From assembly GCA_964017195.1 (NCBI GenBank), contig OZ024890.1, positions 47,097,093-47,161,092 on the forward strand: 64,000 nucleotides of DNA. Reading direction: 5' to 3'. Made by a program: the position numbers and the translations under genes. Below are positions 1-12,735 of the stretch, in pieces (positions within the stretch are counted from its first letter, which is position 1; the number at the start of each line of letters is the position of its first letter). A model generated the notes under the pieces. It was not told where the DNA came from and searched no databases. It saw only the letters and a list, made by a program, of their open reading frames with translations. This stretch comes from Siderastrea radians. Its lineage: Eukaryota; Cnidaria; Anthozoa; Scleractinia; Rhizangiidae.

Positions 1-455
1 TGACTTGTATTGCACTGTATTGTATCTTATCGTATCGTATTGTATGGGTAACGGCGAAGTGTTCCAGGAACCTAACAAAATGCTACGTGGCACTGCGATG
101 GATCAGCGTCCCAACTAGGGGTAGGGTAGGAATTTTAGTTGCTTTACGCTACAGAAATCAGAAGCCTGGCCGTGTGTGTGGACTGGGGCCAAGAGCCAAA
201 GGCGATAGGTTTTAGCGCTTCCACTCGACCTCCTAAAAGAATTGACCCTCAAGCTGTTTTTGTTTTGATTTCGTTTGGTTCCGTTTGTTTGTTGTTGTTG
301 TTGTTGTTTTGGAACCAACGTTGATAAAAGACAAACATGTATTATATTACGTTGTATGCATTTAGTTGCGCTTTTGGTCTTAAGCACAAACCATAGGTAG
401 GTAGGTAGGTAGGTAGGTAGGTAGGTAGGTAGGTAGGTAGGTCGATAGGTAGGTA
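1..455. repeat. SINE-like fragment and microsatellites at window start
   Basis: Positions 6-45 are degenerate TATCG/TATTG pentamers. Positions 36-215 resemble the SINE-like family seen at 51.07-51.37 kb and 15.84-16.13 kb (GATGGA..AGCGTCC, AGTTGCTT..CTACAGAAA). A TTG run lies at 288-308 and a (GTAG)n tract at 393-455. The remainder to 1051 shows no gene and is taken as intron. Confidence 0.6.
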
Positions 456-1051
456 GCCTTATTTTAGCAGGGTGGCCCATTCAGCTCGAAGGCCGGTATC
501 CAGAGGGGTCCTGCATCTAAAAATATTCATTAAATGTACAGAATATTTCATAAGAAGGTAAAAAACTACCAATTATAAAAAACTACATTTCTGAGAGGTT
601 AAAAAGCTAAAAAATACATTTCTACGGGTTATGAAAAAACGATACGCAAAGTAAATTTATCCTAAGAAACTAAAAAGAAGTTCCTTGCTAGGCGAGAGAA
701 CGTCGGGATATTTTCGGCATTTGATATCTGTACAGTTTGGACTATTGTTCTCCCTGGTGTTGTAGCCGTGTACTTTGGTAAATGTACCTTAAGCTAGGCC
801 TGTTATACCATAACAGGTTTTGAACTGTGTTGGAACAACAAACCAATGGAATTGTTTTAATATAAGTTATTTAGCCATAATTTGTGAATTTAAAACAAGA
901 TTGGACAGATTGTGCGCGGTTGTGGTTTTTCCTCCATGAATTGCAGTACTTCCATTACGTCATTTGATGTTTACTAGGTTTCTTAGCCTTTCCCTAAAAT
1001 AACCATAACGGAACTTGACGATATCACAGGGTGTACGATTTCTCTTTGTAG

Positions 1052-1177
1052 ATATCGACGAATGTGCTGAAGCAGATGCGGGCGGCTGTGAACATAATTG
1101 TTCCAACTATGAAGGCGGATATTACTGCTCTTGTATTGCCGGCTACAGACTCATGGATGATAACAAAGGATGCGAAG
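1052..1177 (+). CDS. Exon: calcium-binding EGF domain
   Basis: This 126-bp phase 1-1 exon begins with the DIDEC signature of calcium-binding EGF modules. It has six cysteines in EGF spacing and an aromatic-rich YYCSC segment before GYRL. The acceptor is TTTGTAG and the donor is G|GTAAGT. A complete domain in one symmetric exon is the usual shuffled-module arrangement. Confidence 0.85.
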
Positions 1178-4100
1178 GTAAGTCTTGTAGAGTGTTTTTT
1201 GCCCTGAAAATACAATGGAATCCCTTGTAATCGAAAACTCTCGGCTTCAGGAAAGATGGCTGTATACAGTGTTTAAATGAAAAATGATTCAAATGGGATT
1301 TCATGAAGGCGATCGCCTACGAGAGATTCTAGATGCAGTGTTTGACTGTGAGCTGATTTAAATGAGATTACACTGTGATGGACGCACAGCCGCTTACGAA
1401 ATGCGTTCGCGTACGAGCCTTTCAAAACACAATAGGGAACTTAAGCAACCACGACGGCAACGCCAAGGAAAACGTCACTTTAAAAATGACTTCCAAATAT
1501 TTCAAACTTTTTCGTGATAGTTTCAACTCGTTCAGTCTGACTAATGCAGCCGAATAATGCGGGAGCTGACTCTGAAAGGACGGCGTTACAGTTCAGGTAG
1601 AAAAAAGAAAATTCACTGTCGTGTGTTCACGTTGTACATAAAACTTTGAATTTGGTCATTTCACGTTGTTGTTTTGCAGAGGACGGCAACGAAATGTACA
1701 AAAATCTGTATTGCACGTGCAGAATCATTGTTTTGCTCATTAAACCTTTTGTTTTGTGACGTTCTCGTCAGCCGTCGCCGTCGTGTCTGCTTAAGTTCCC
1801 TAATAGCGGATTTTCAGATCCGACTACGAGTACGAGATTGAGTACGACTACGACGTTTGAATTCCTTGTCACGTGCTTTCGGTTGTTATCTGTCCTGTGA
1901 ATATCGTTCACTGAGCATTCTCCTCCGCTGGTCAGCACCAGGGAGGAACGAGGGCTTTGATAACGTAATGATTTTGAAATGCGAAAGTCGTGCTCCTACT
2001 GAATCTCGTACTCGTAGTCCGATCTGAAGGTCGCTAATGTTTGACTGAGGACTGCTCCAAGTGGGATATCAGAGCGTGTTTGCCGTAGGGTGGTGTTCGC
2101 TTACGAGATATTCTGAACACCGTGTTTGACTGAGAGCAGACTCGAACAGAATTCTTAAAGATGGTCACCTTTAGGGAGATGGTCGCCAACAGGAGTGTTC
2201 CCTCGGAGAGATTAAGCTGTATCATGATGGAACATCTTAGGAGGAAACGAAACGAGCCTATAAAAAATATTAATAATAAATAACGCGTTGTGACATTAAT
2301 TAATGTTGTAGTGTATTTTCTAACTTGCCTTGACTTTTCTATTCGGTGATGATCTGTCCAAAGCCTTTGTTAGTTTGTTTGTCTAACGTTGTCAATTTTT
2401 CTAAGCCATCTTAAACCTTTGTTTCGTCTCTGTGATCAGGATCTAATGATTTCACGCTTTATCATGTTAGAAATTTACTGTCCTGCACTCGAAGCTCCTT
2501 TCCGCGGCCACATCTCTCCTGATAGCTGCACTGACGACAGAGAGAACATCAGAAGGAATACGGTCTGTACTTACGGGTGTGAGTCAGGGCACTATGTGAC
2601 AGGAGGAGATCAGTCAGTGACTTGTCAGATCGATGGATTGTGGAATGGAAATGTGCCGTATTGTGAACGTAAGTGTCCCATATCGTTGCGTCCCGGCAGC
2701 GGTCAAACGTACAAGGCGTGCGCAGTTCCTGCCATAATTTTGCCACGAAAACTACAGACAAACATCGAAAGTTTCTTAAGCATCAGACGTTGGGTATTTG
2801 CTCAAAATGAAGTAGCTGTCATCCACAAATTTTCTCGGCGCGAAGTTCGGGTTTTTGGGACAAATTATGCGTCATACTGAACTGCACGCTCGTAAACGAT
2901 TGAACTGATTCAAGTTCAAGGCTTTGAAGGACCGGAAGTGATTTTGGTTTTTGTATGACCGTTGTGAAATCGTTACGTGGTTAATCAACGAAACCAGTGA
3001 TCGACGTCAGTCAAGAGCAGTTGAGACCACTCGACCGATCACAGTAACTCAATTAACACATTGAGCCAATTACAAGTGAAATTTATTACGTGCATCCGGC
3101 ACCGTACTAAGTGCGTGAGAACGCTAGTGACAAAAATACTATGGAAAGTTTGTGGCGCGAGTTTTTTAACCATTGAAAAAGGATAGTAAATCAAATACAG
3201 CAATAGCGAATCGTTTTCTGCACTGTACTGAGAACCATCCTAGTCGCTAGCTATCGATGTGGAGTAATCGGTGGACTTTGAAGTAAGCGGACAGACCCTA
3301 TTTAGAAGACAGTTGCCAATTGCTGGAAATCTACTTGCTAAAATTTTAAAACATCTGTTTGTGTATAACAATATTTTAAGAAAGATTCATTTGTAGTAGA
3401 GTACAGGTTGGTCTCCTTTCCCTTGTAATTCAACAAAACTGACTTTGGCCACGCGCGAATGGGACACTGTCCCATCCCATTAGGGGACACTTTCCCATCC
3501 CTGAAGATGTCCGCTTGATAAAGTTTTACTAAAATTGAATTTTAAATTTTAGCGGTTGTTTGTCCGAAGTTGTCTGTACCTGAGAATGGTGGAGTGGTTC
3601 CATCGTCGTGCTCCCAAACAGACGTCGAGTACGGCACACGATGTGTCTTCTACTGCGGTGATGGATATGCACTTAGTGGCCCCAGGTACACCACGTGTCA
3701 GAACGATACAAGCTGGAGTGAGATAGCGGCACTGTCCTGCGTCAGAGGTAAGGAACGTGATCTATCTTCATGTCTGCTTCTTAAAATCTACAATGCCATC
3801 GGAAAGAGAACGCTTACAGTGTATCCCTTTCAACGCTCAAGGGCGAAACTGAAAAAGTTCCAAACATCGACCAACAAACGAAACAACTGAAAAGTACTGC
3901 TCAATAGCTTTGAGCTAATTAATAGTCACACTTAAGAATTTCATCCGCGGTCAAAACTTTAAACCAACTTTTCAGAATAACAAACTGTCAAAATCTGGCC
4001 TTTCCCTACATCAGGGAAACACAGAAAGACCTAAAAACTCAGAGCAAAAATTCATCGGGGAACGCTTTTTATTTAGGTAAATTATTCTTGTTTTTCGTGA

Positions 4101-7100
4101 TGTTATATTTCCACCAATAACGTAGCGCCATCTTTCAATCTGTAAATGACATATACAAGCCCGATTACATGGCGAGCTTCAGCCCGGGCTAAAATTTCGC
4201 CCGCCCACCGGGCTGAAATTTTGTTGCGACTACATAGCAAATTTCAGTCCGGGCGCAAAATTGAAAATTGGGAGGGGACATTTGCAGGAAAGCGTTTTAC
4301 ATTCAAAACACAGGCGCGTGCCCAAGTTCATGTTTCAGCCCGGACTGAAAATTTGATTGCGAATGGTCACACTTAAATATTTCATTCAAAGAAACAAAAG
4401 TTAAAATTAGCCAATTTGTCAGCGTAATAACAGACCACAGAAGATTGCTTCTCAATAACTTTCACTTGAATGCTTACACTTTAGGAATTCATCACGGGTC
4501 TGTAATTAGAATTATACCTTTGGACACGTAAGATTTAATTGATAATATAGCAAAACCGACCTCTACATTTCACAACGATTGTGGCCACGCTGCAACAAGT
4601 TTTCCGTGCGCTGCGTATTGTAACATGCTTTTGTCTCACAACGCCGCAACGCTCTATGTTTATCCTTTGCGAGATAGGTTGCTTGAAACATCGCTACTTT
4701 TATGTCACCTTAGATTCATAAAAACTCAGGTGTTCAGTTGTGTATTTGATTCAATGCTCTTCTGATTTTCCTTCAAAGTATACACGGATCCATGGATCGT
4801 GTGTCCGATCGACAGAGTTGAAGAACTTGAACCAAACAATTCAACCGTGGTGCTGGGATACAAATGGCAGCTTCCACGAACCAACATGAAGAACGTGACA
4901 GTGTCGCCTAGCAACTACGACGAGAATTATCCATTCCCTGTTGGCACGCACCGTGTCACGTGGATAGGAACCAGTGACAGTGGCACACTAAAAAGCTGCA
5001 GTTTCCACATCACTGTCAATGGTAAGCTGATGTGAGAGAAAGTTCTAAGAAGTAGTTGCCCATTGCATGACTTTAAATGCTATTCTCCACTTTGTGTACC
5101 TGGAACTTCAGAGGGACTGAGCAGTAGCTTTCGACACCAGTATGTGTGGAGTCGTTTGGGTAACAAAGTGCCTCAACTTGAAGCAGAGTTATGATTGGTC
5201 AGTAGTTGCTTTTGGAAACCATCGGCCAATCATATCTGGTTACTCAAGCGCTCCCATACATCATAGAGCCGGATTGCAGTCTCTCCGACGTGTCTGGAGT
5301 TGGCGAATAGATTTCATTATTAACAAAGCTCTCAGTGGCCTCATAGGTTGGCCCTTTAGAAAGATCGCCCTGATATCACTTTGTTTAATTTGGGACTGAT
5401 AAAGCAATTTACCACCTCAGTATCTCATATTCATTTTTTTCTCTTTACATTTTGATTCACTGGAAAAGTAACATAGATGTATTTGGCTTATTAGCCAAGG
5501 ATTCAATCCAGGATGGAGTTGTAGTAATCCTGGCTGCTTCATGCTACAGAAACTGGAGTTCAACGCCAGTTGTGTGGGCCGCTGTTCACAGCGGTCAAAC
5601 GCACGACGCGTGCGCAGTTCCCGCCATAATTTTACAAATACAGACAAGAGTCGAAAGTCTCATTTTAAGCGCAAAACTTAAAGCCATTTCCGAAAACCTC
5701 AGCTTTTTATGTTGACTACGTGCTCAAAATGAAGAAATGCACAAGTTTTGCTGGCGTGAAATTTGGTTTGCCGGGACATGTTATGCATCGTTTTTATACG
5801 AACTTCACTGGCGCCTGTAAAACTTGATTCAAACTTCAAGACTCTAAAAGACCGGAAGTGACGTACCTTTTTGCGTTTGACCGCTGTGAGCCAGTTGTGT
5901 GGCATCGGTTAACGGATTCTACATCATCCAATATTGTTCAATAAAAATTTGTTGTATGAATGTTTGATGACAATCAAACTTTGTTCAAACGGCAGTATTC
6001 AACATTCCTCAGAATCATCTAACTTCATTCAGAAAGGCATCCAAACACGTTGAACTTGCCGAAATGAACACTGTTGAATGGTGTTGAAAGAAACTACTAA
6101 ACCCGTTTGGTTGTAGTTCTACAGTACATCTCTTCACAGCTTTGCATTGTTTTTCTCCTAGACGTGACCGCACCCTCAGTCCAGAGCTGTCCTTACAACG
6201 TCACTGATAGCACCAACTTGTTGCAAAAGGAAATGACTTGGACACCACCAACATTCACTGACAATGTGGGTGTGGTTAGCGTGCTGTCCAATCGCCAGCC
6301 TGGATTCATCATGGATACGTTTACCTCAATAAAAGTGCAATATGAGGCTTCGGATGCGGCTGGAAACGTTGTTTATTGCACCTTCAACGTTACCTTAGAA
6401 GGTATATACAAAAATAAAGATCCTCTCTGTTGAACATGATTTTAATACTTAACCCAAAGAGCGTCTCTCCTGCCTACGACACCTTTAAATTTTCATGCAC
6501 AAATTCTATACTAACAAGAGAGGCCAGCAGAAATAAACCTTTGAAAAATCCAGACTTAACAACCAAAAATAGCGTAATTAACCGTTTCACTCCCAGAGTC
6601 AGTTATGGAGACGTTTAAAGTGGTTCTTACTTTTGAATCTGTGGATGAAATCATATGGTTAACTTTAACTTTAATGAGATTTATATTGCGCAAACATCAA
6701 TGTGGCATTTTCGAATGCGCATTACAATACATTTGAAATAAAAATAAAAAAACTGGGTAAAATTACATTATAACATATCGTGTAAAAATCAGGTAAATAA
6801 ATGTAAGATAAATTTGAATAAAACAGCTAAGAGAAGCAGCCCCCCCCCCCCCCTTCGAACTCCCCACCACCGCCCTCTTTCTATCTATTAAAATCATTCA
6901 AATGAAACCTCTTTAACAGTACTTTACACGATACTATGTATATTTAAGTATTTTACAAAATGAAATTTGGGATTTGTCTTGAATACTCACTTCGGGCACT
7001 CTTTGGAGTTAAAGGGTAAACAGTACAACAGGCAGGTTTTCTCATTACCTGTCATTTGAGATGATCCCATTTGTAGCACATAGGAAGGTATATCTCTGTG

Positions 7101-7507
7101 GCTTCTAGCATACAACCAAATTGTAACAGCCTACGAGTTTGTGGATTTCACAAACTCGTATAATTTTGTCGTATGCCAGAAGCACCTGGTACAGCTTACT
7201 AAACGGAAAAAATATCTTGCTGTTAGAATTCATCTAGCGACTCAAAAAATGGAGGCAGGGTGGCCGAGTGGTTAGGGTGTTGGACTTCGAGTCCGTGGGT
7301 CCCGGCTTCGAATCCCACTCTGGGCACTTCATGGATTTGTTTCACGGCAGTCCCGAGTTATAAATCCTTCGGCTGCGCTTGTAAATAGCCAACTGGTTTG
7401 CCTCCCGCCAGTTGGATTTCTTAAATCAATATTTGTTTCAGTTGTTACCTAGTTCTTAGAATTGTAAAGCGCTTAGAGACGATGTAACAAGCGCTATATA
7501 AGCTTTG

Positions 7508-7572
<65 letters not shown>

Positions 7573-10500
7573 CATTATTATTAAAAGTCATCTTAACAGC
7601 ACCACAGGCAAGTGTGCTCGACAGATTTCATTTGAATTCTCACACTTTCAGATTGTATGTAAAGGTTCAAAACACAGGACCTCGTTATGTGGTACAACTA
7701 AAAAATACTAAACTAACCTGCGATCAGGCTCTATTTTCGTTTCGCTCGGTGAAACATTCAGGCAGGACGGGCGAAACGAAAAATAGAGCCTGATACAATT
7801 CTTCTACGGAACGTCTAGCGCCCACTTTTTGATTGATTGACATTCAACAAAACAGCTTATCAAAATTTCTTCTGCTTGCACGATCCTCGGTATGCAAATT
7901 TCCCATAACGGCAACTCGCAAAAAGTCACGCAAATGTCGGCAAAATAAGAAAATCATAGGCTACGATATATCTTCTAGACACAAGCACTCAAATTTACAC
8001 GATCGCTAACTTGAAGGTTCCGGTATTGTACATGGTTGCTCTGTGTCTGAGCTGAAACTGAATGAAAATTCAAAACACGACGAGGTTGTCATGTACCAAG
8101 ATATGCTGCATGCTTGAATCCTTTCCCATTTCAGGTGGTATCCGGAAATATTCTCTTCGCATTTGTCACCGATTTTCTGCGTATAAAAACCTTGGGCAAT
8201 TAAGAGAAATACCTTCAGTTTCATGCTTTAGAATAAAGATATAAACAAAACCGTTTATAAACAAAGGAGTATTTTGTAATTTAATTTAGTTCCAGAAGTG
8301 ATAAATATTTGAGATTAGCAGCGAATTTTATCTCTAAACAGCAGCGAATTTTAAAACGAAGAAAATTTATTATAAAACTAGTCAGATCCTTTGATATCAA
8401 TGTCAAAGATCAATAAAACGACACAAGTATTAAACAATGAATGAATAAACTGAAAATCGTTATTGCGACTTGACTGCGGTTCTCGCCAAACATCAGTTTA
8501 CCGTTAAGTTTATGCATGGTTCAATTCTACCTGTTACCATGCCCCCCCCCGGGCATACCCCCCGGGGATTTGCAATTTTGTTTTCATTTGGCGGTCTATT
8601 CCCCATCCCCGGGCACGCAGAAAGAGACAATTACCCACCCCCGGGACTCCTCATCGACCACAAATACGCTGTTTTGTGCACAAAGCATAGATTACGATAT
8701 TGATTTCCGTGCAATAGCAAAACCAGACGTTTTGATAAGAACTTAAACGCTTTTCTAGAGTTTCTTGAACGAAGGACACTACATGCATAATGTCTACATT
8801 TGAAAAAGAAAACTGAAGAAAAGCCTCGAACCGCAGTGGCATACGGCTAGCGAGTAAAGAATTGGTCTTCGCCACGTGATTTATTCTACATATAGCACAT
8901 ACGCACAAGAGGTCCGTGAACAAAAATTGATGGCGGCATTTTAAAGGAGTTTTTCTTAGCTTGTTTCATAAGAATGAACACTGGACTGAGACCTCTGTTT
9001 AATATAAAGCCGTGCATCCGTTTCATATAAAGTCTATTTAAGTCGTCTTAGTATATATATAAATACGCTGAAGAAATTATTTCTTTGTTTGTGACGAACG
9101 CCATCCATTCGAGTACGCATCAAACTCACATTCGTTTAACAATTTAAAATAAAAGTACCTTCGCATACAGATTTTAATTTTGAGAGATTATTCTTCTCTA
9201 ACCAATCTGCTGCAAATTCTAGAGATTCTCACTGGAAATAAGCAGTCTTCTCCACGCGGTCCGGCGTCAACCGAGAAGTGACGTACTTCACAAGAACAAC
9301 AAGAAGTTATATTCGATTTGTCCCGCCCCCCTCCCCCCGGGACAAGACGGCTTCAAACAATTCCCCACCCCCGGGACCGAAGGGCTGGACTTGTCCCCGG
9401 GGTTGCCCGGGGGGGGATGGTAACAGGTAATATTGAACCATGCATTACCGTTAAGTTTACCGAATTATCGGTTGACTTGTTGATCATTCTTGGCGAAAGA
9501 TACTTGTTCGTCTGCTGTTCGTTTTGTTTCGTAAAACGCGGAAACAACCACTACCCTGTTCATGTTATCGATACTAGCTGAAAGCGTCAAATGAAAATTC
9601 CGAGACACGATGCGATAAAACGGAATACATAAGCTTACTTCACTAATACTTCACTGTTGCTGTACTTCTCTGCTCCAGGTGAGAGACAGCTTGCATCAAA
9701 CCGAGCGCCATTCTCAGGAGAGAAAGAAATGGTGACAATTCTCCTAGAACGACGAGAATTTATTAGAGCAACACATTTTACTTCGGCAGACTTGTTCCTT
9801 GGTTGTTCCTTGGCGATGGCGGTCGGATCGAAATTGTGAGCGAGACTCGTAGACAATTTACTTCCGTTGACAGCTCTATTGTTAAAGGGCCAATCAGATT
9901 GCGATATTTCCGCGGCCAAAATTTGGCCGCCGACACGAACTCCTGTGAGAGATTGTCTCAGGCCCTATTTTAGCGAGCGACCAACGTAAGAGAATATGAG
10001 AGCGATGCTAAAATTCGGCCTGATCGCAGGTTAATACTAAACTTAAGTGCCGCTCAACGAGATTAGAAACGAAAATACTGTGTATGCTTTTAAATCTACT
10101 CTAAGGAATTATTTTGTAAACCTGTATCGGTGGCGTTGAACGAGTTGATTTTTTAAGCTTTGACTGAATATCTCGTAAGTTTTTTGTGAGTTTAGAGATT
10201 GAAAGTACATATTTTTTTCAGCTGCTTTCTCATTTTTGTCATTGTTTTCTTTTCTCTTTTTGTTTGTGACTATTTTTAATATTTTAAGAAGTTTTGTAAT
10301 TTTTTAGATTGTAAATTAAGTAATTATATAGGGGCTATTAGGTTTTTTCAGCTTGACTGTCAGATATCTATAAAGTCGCTTATCTTCTTTTGTTCAACTT
10401 CTAATCCTGTACTTTTTTGTTTACAGGAACAACATGCCCGGAAATTCCTGATCCGAAGAATGGCACGGCTACAAAGTTTGGCTTTTTCCTGCAACTGCGT

Positions 10501-12703
10501 TGCAATTCTGGGTATTTCTTCAATCCCCAACCACCTGGTTACACTGGACTGTTTGTGAATCCTTCTTATCAGTGTTTGGACAACAAATGGAAGGACATGC
10601 TTACAAAAACGGCTATCTTATCTGGACCGCTGGATTGTATGGGTAAGTTGATATCAAAATCATATTATCCTCAGTGTTTTCCGTATATTTTTCGTGAAAC
10701 TAGTTGAGGGAATTTGATCAAACATCGAGTCATTTTATCTTGGATAACCAGTTTCTTTATTCTCGTGACCTGTATGCTTAATCTAGTGGTGATGTTATGG
10801 GGAGAAGGTAATTGCTTGTCACTTTTGGGGCTTAAAGGATCAAAGACAATTCGGTAGTCTTTATCTTGAAATTCGGCTTGATCTTACGAACCAGCGCTAC
10901 TGGTGGAAAAGAGGATCTTGTAATTACTTATTTGTTACTCTTTCATAAGCTACAACGTAAGCTAGTGGTTTTTCACCCAAATGATTTGGCTACTACCAGG
11001 TTAATCAATTCAGACGATTGTTAAACGATACTTAGCAATCTTTGACACTTTCTGGCCAGATTTTACGCTACCGAGCTTGTCATTAAAATTATTAACCTTA
11101 AATTCATAAGGTTCCAAAAATAGTATTACTGAGCGTTACAGGTCAGTTCATTTCGAACATTTTACAAGTGTTTGTACTGTTTGACGGTACGTGGTGTTTG
11201 CATAATGGATATGCAAGAAAACGCTTCCAACTGATTTCTGTCAATTTTTTATCTTCTGTTGTTGAAGGACGTAACACATTTTTTTAATTGAACTGAGTTA
11301 TGTATTTCGTCCGGCAATTAACCTAAAATCGCTTTGAGCACAAGCCGAAGTGACACATCGGAAGCTGTTGAAAACTCATCTTATTTGTTTTTTTGGTTTT
11401 TTTTTTCAGCGTTTGTGGCGTACAGTGGTGTGACATGCGCACCTGGTTCAGTTAATGTGGATGACCAAGTATGCTGTGAGTATCTTGTAGCGAAAGTAAT
11501 TCGTGCATTCACTAAATGCGTGGATGAGAACTTTAATGAAACCTTTCATTTCGTTGTCACTGAAAACTAATCGGATTCAAAACAAAACAGTCCAATGTTC
11601 ATTTTGCAAAATACCGAAAAACAAAACACAAACATTATTCGAAGAAAGCGCTGCACAATGGCTTTCAATTTTTTTCATGTTCGCACCCTCGCTAGGATTT
11701 AACTCAAAACTCAAAACCCAGAAGTCAAGTAACCCACAAGGTAGAACCATACACTGTGTTACATTAGTCAACATTTGCATCTAGTTTTGATGGGTTTTTT
11801 TTCTTTACGACGAGCTTTAATCTGTCTGATCTCCCGATGAAGCAATTTCTTGCTTGTTAAATTTAGAAACAGAAAATGTTTTCCGTGTTCCCATGGCAAC
11901 ACGGGTGACGGAAAACCTTAGAACATTAAGATAAAAAAAAACAAGAATTCTTTCAGTCCAAGGATAGAAAGTTTTCTATTTACTGTATGTAATCTCTCGA
12001 AGCGTTAAAGTAGTTTTCCATGCCTTCATATAGAGTTATAGTAGGCTAATCAAATCGCAGGTAGTATCTGCTCATGTTACGATTTCGAACAAGTGACTGT
12101 CAAGTTGGAACCACCAATTTAACTTTTAATGTGTGCAAAAGAAATGCTTGCAGGAAAACCTTGCTTTAGTTCATTACTAAGCCGCAAACTAGATAAAAAA
12201 TGTTTAAAACTGACAAACTGTTTTTTTGTGGCTTAGTAAATTGTCCCCCGGGAACTTACGGCGACAACAACACCAACACATGCAATGAGTGTAACGCTGG
12301 ATTTTATCAGGACGAGGAAGGAAAACCAGAGTGTCAACCTTGCGCTAAGAACTACTCCACCGCTATTACTGGATCCAAGAACAGCAGCGATTGCCGACGT
12401 AAGTAACAGGCAATCTCTATCAAATTCGTAAATAATTGTAAGTCATATAAGATACATGCATTCGCAGAAAAATTCGATCGTATTTGAGTAAAAATAGCAA
12501 TAAAATTAAAACTTCTCACGTTCAGAATTTTTTGTTTTTGGACAAATGCAGAGAGGGTCATCGTGCATTTAAGAGAGTTAAGCACGTTTACAGAGACAAA
12601 AATACCCACCACCACTGTATTAGTCTATATTTGTTATTCAGCGCGCGCGATCGATGAATGACGTGGCATGACATTGCGACGTGAATTACTTGCGCAGTGA
12701 GGA

Positions 12704-12735
<32 letters not shown>

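Noticed and set aside
115..480. - strand frame of 121 codons with Tyr/Leu/Pro repeats
   Set aside because: It is the translation of the (GTAG)n microsatellite and a SINE-like fragment, with no domain.
7255..7327. Functional tRNA gene
   Set aside because: The anticodon loop could read TCG, but the acceptor ends pair poorly and a SINE body and tail follow, so a tRNA-derived SINE is the better reading.
7505..7711. + strand frame with a long poly-Ile run
   Set aside because: It is the translation of the SINE (TTA)n tail.
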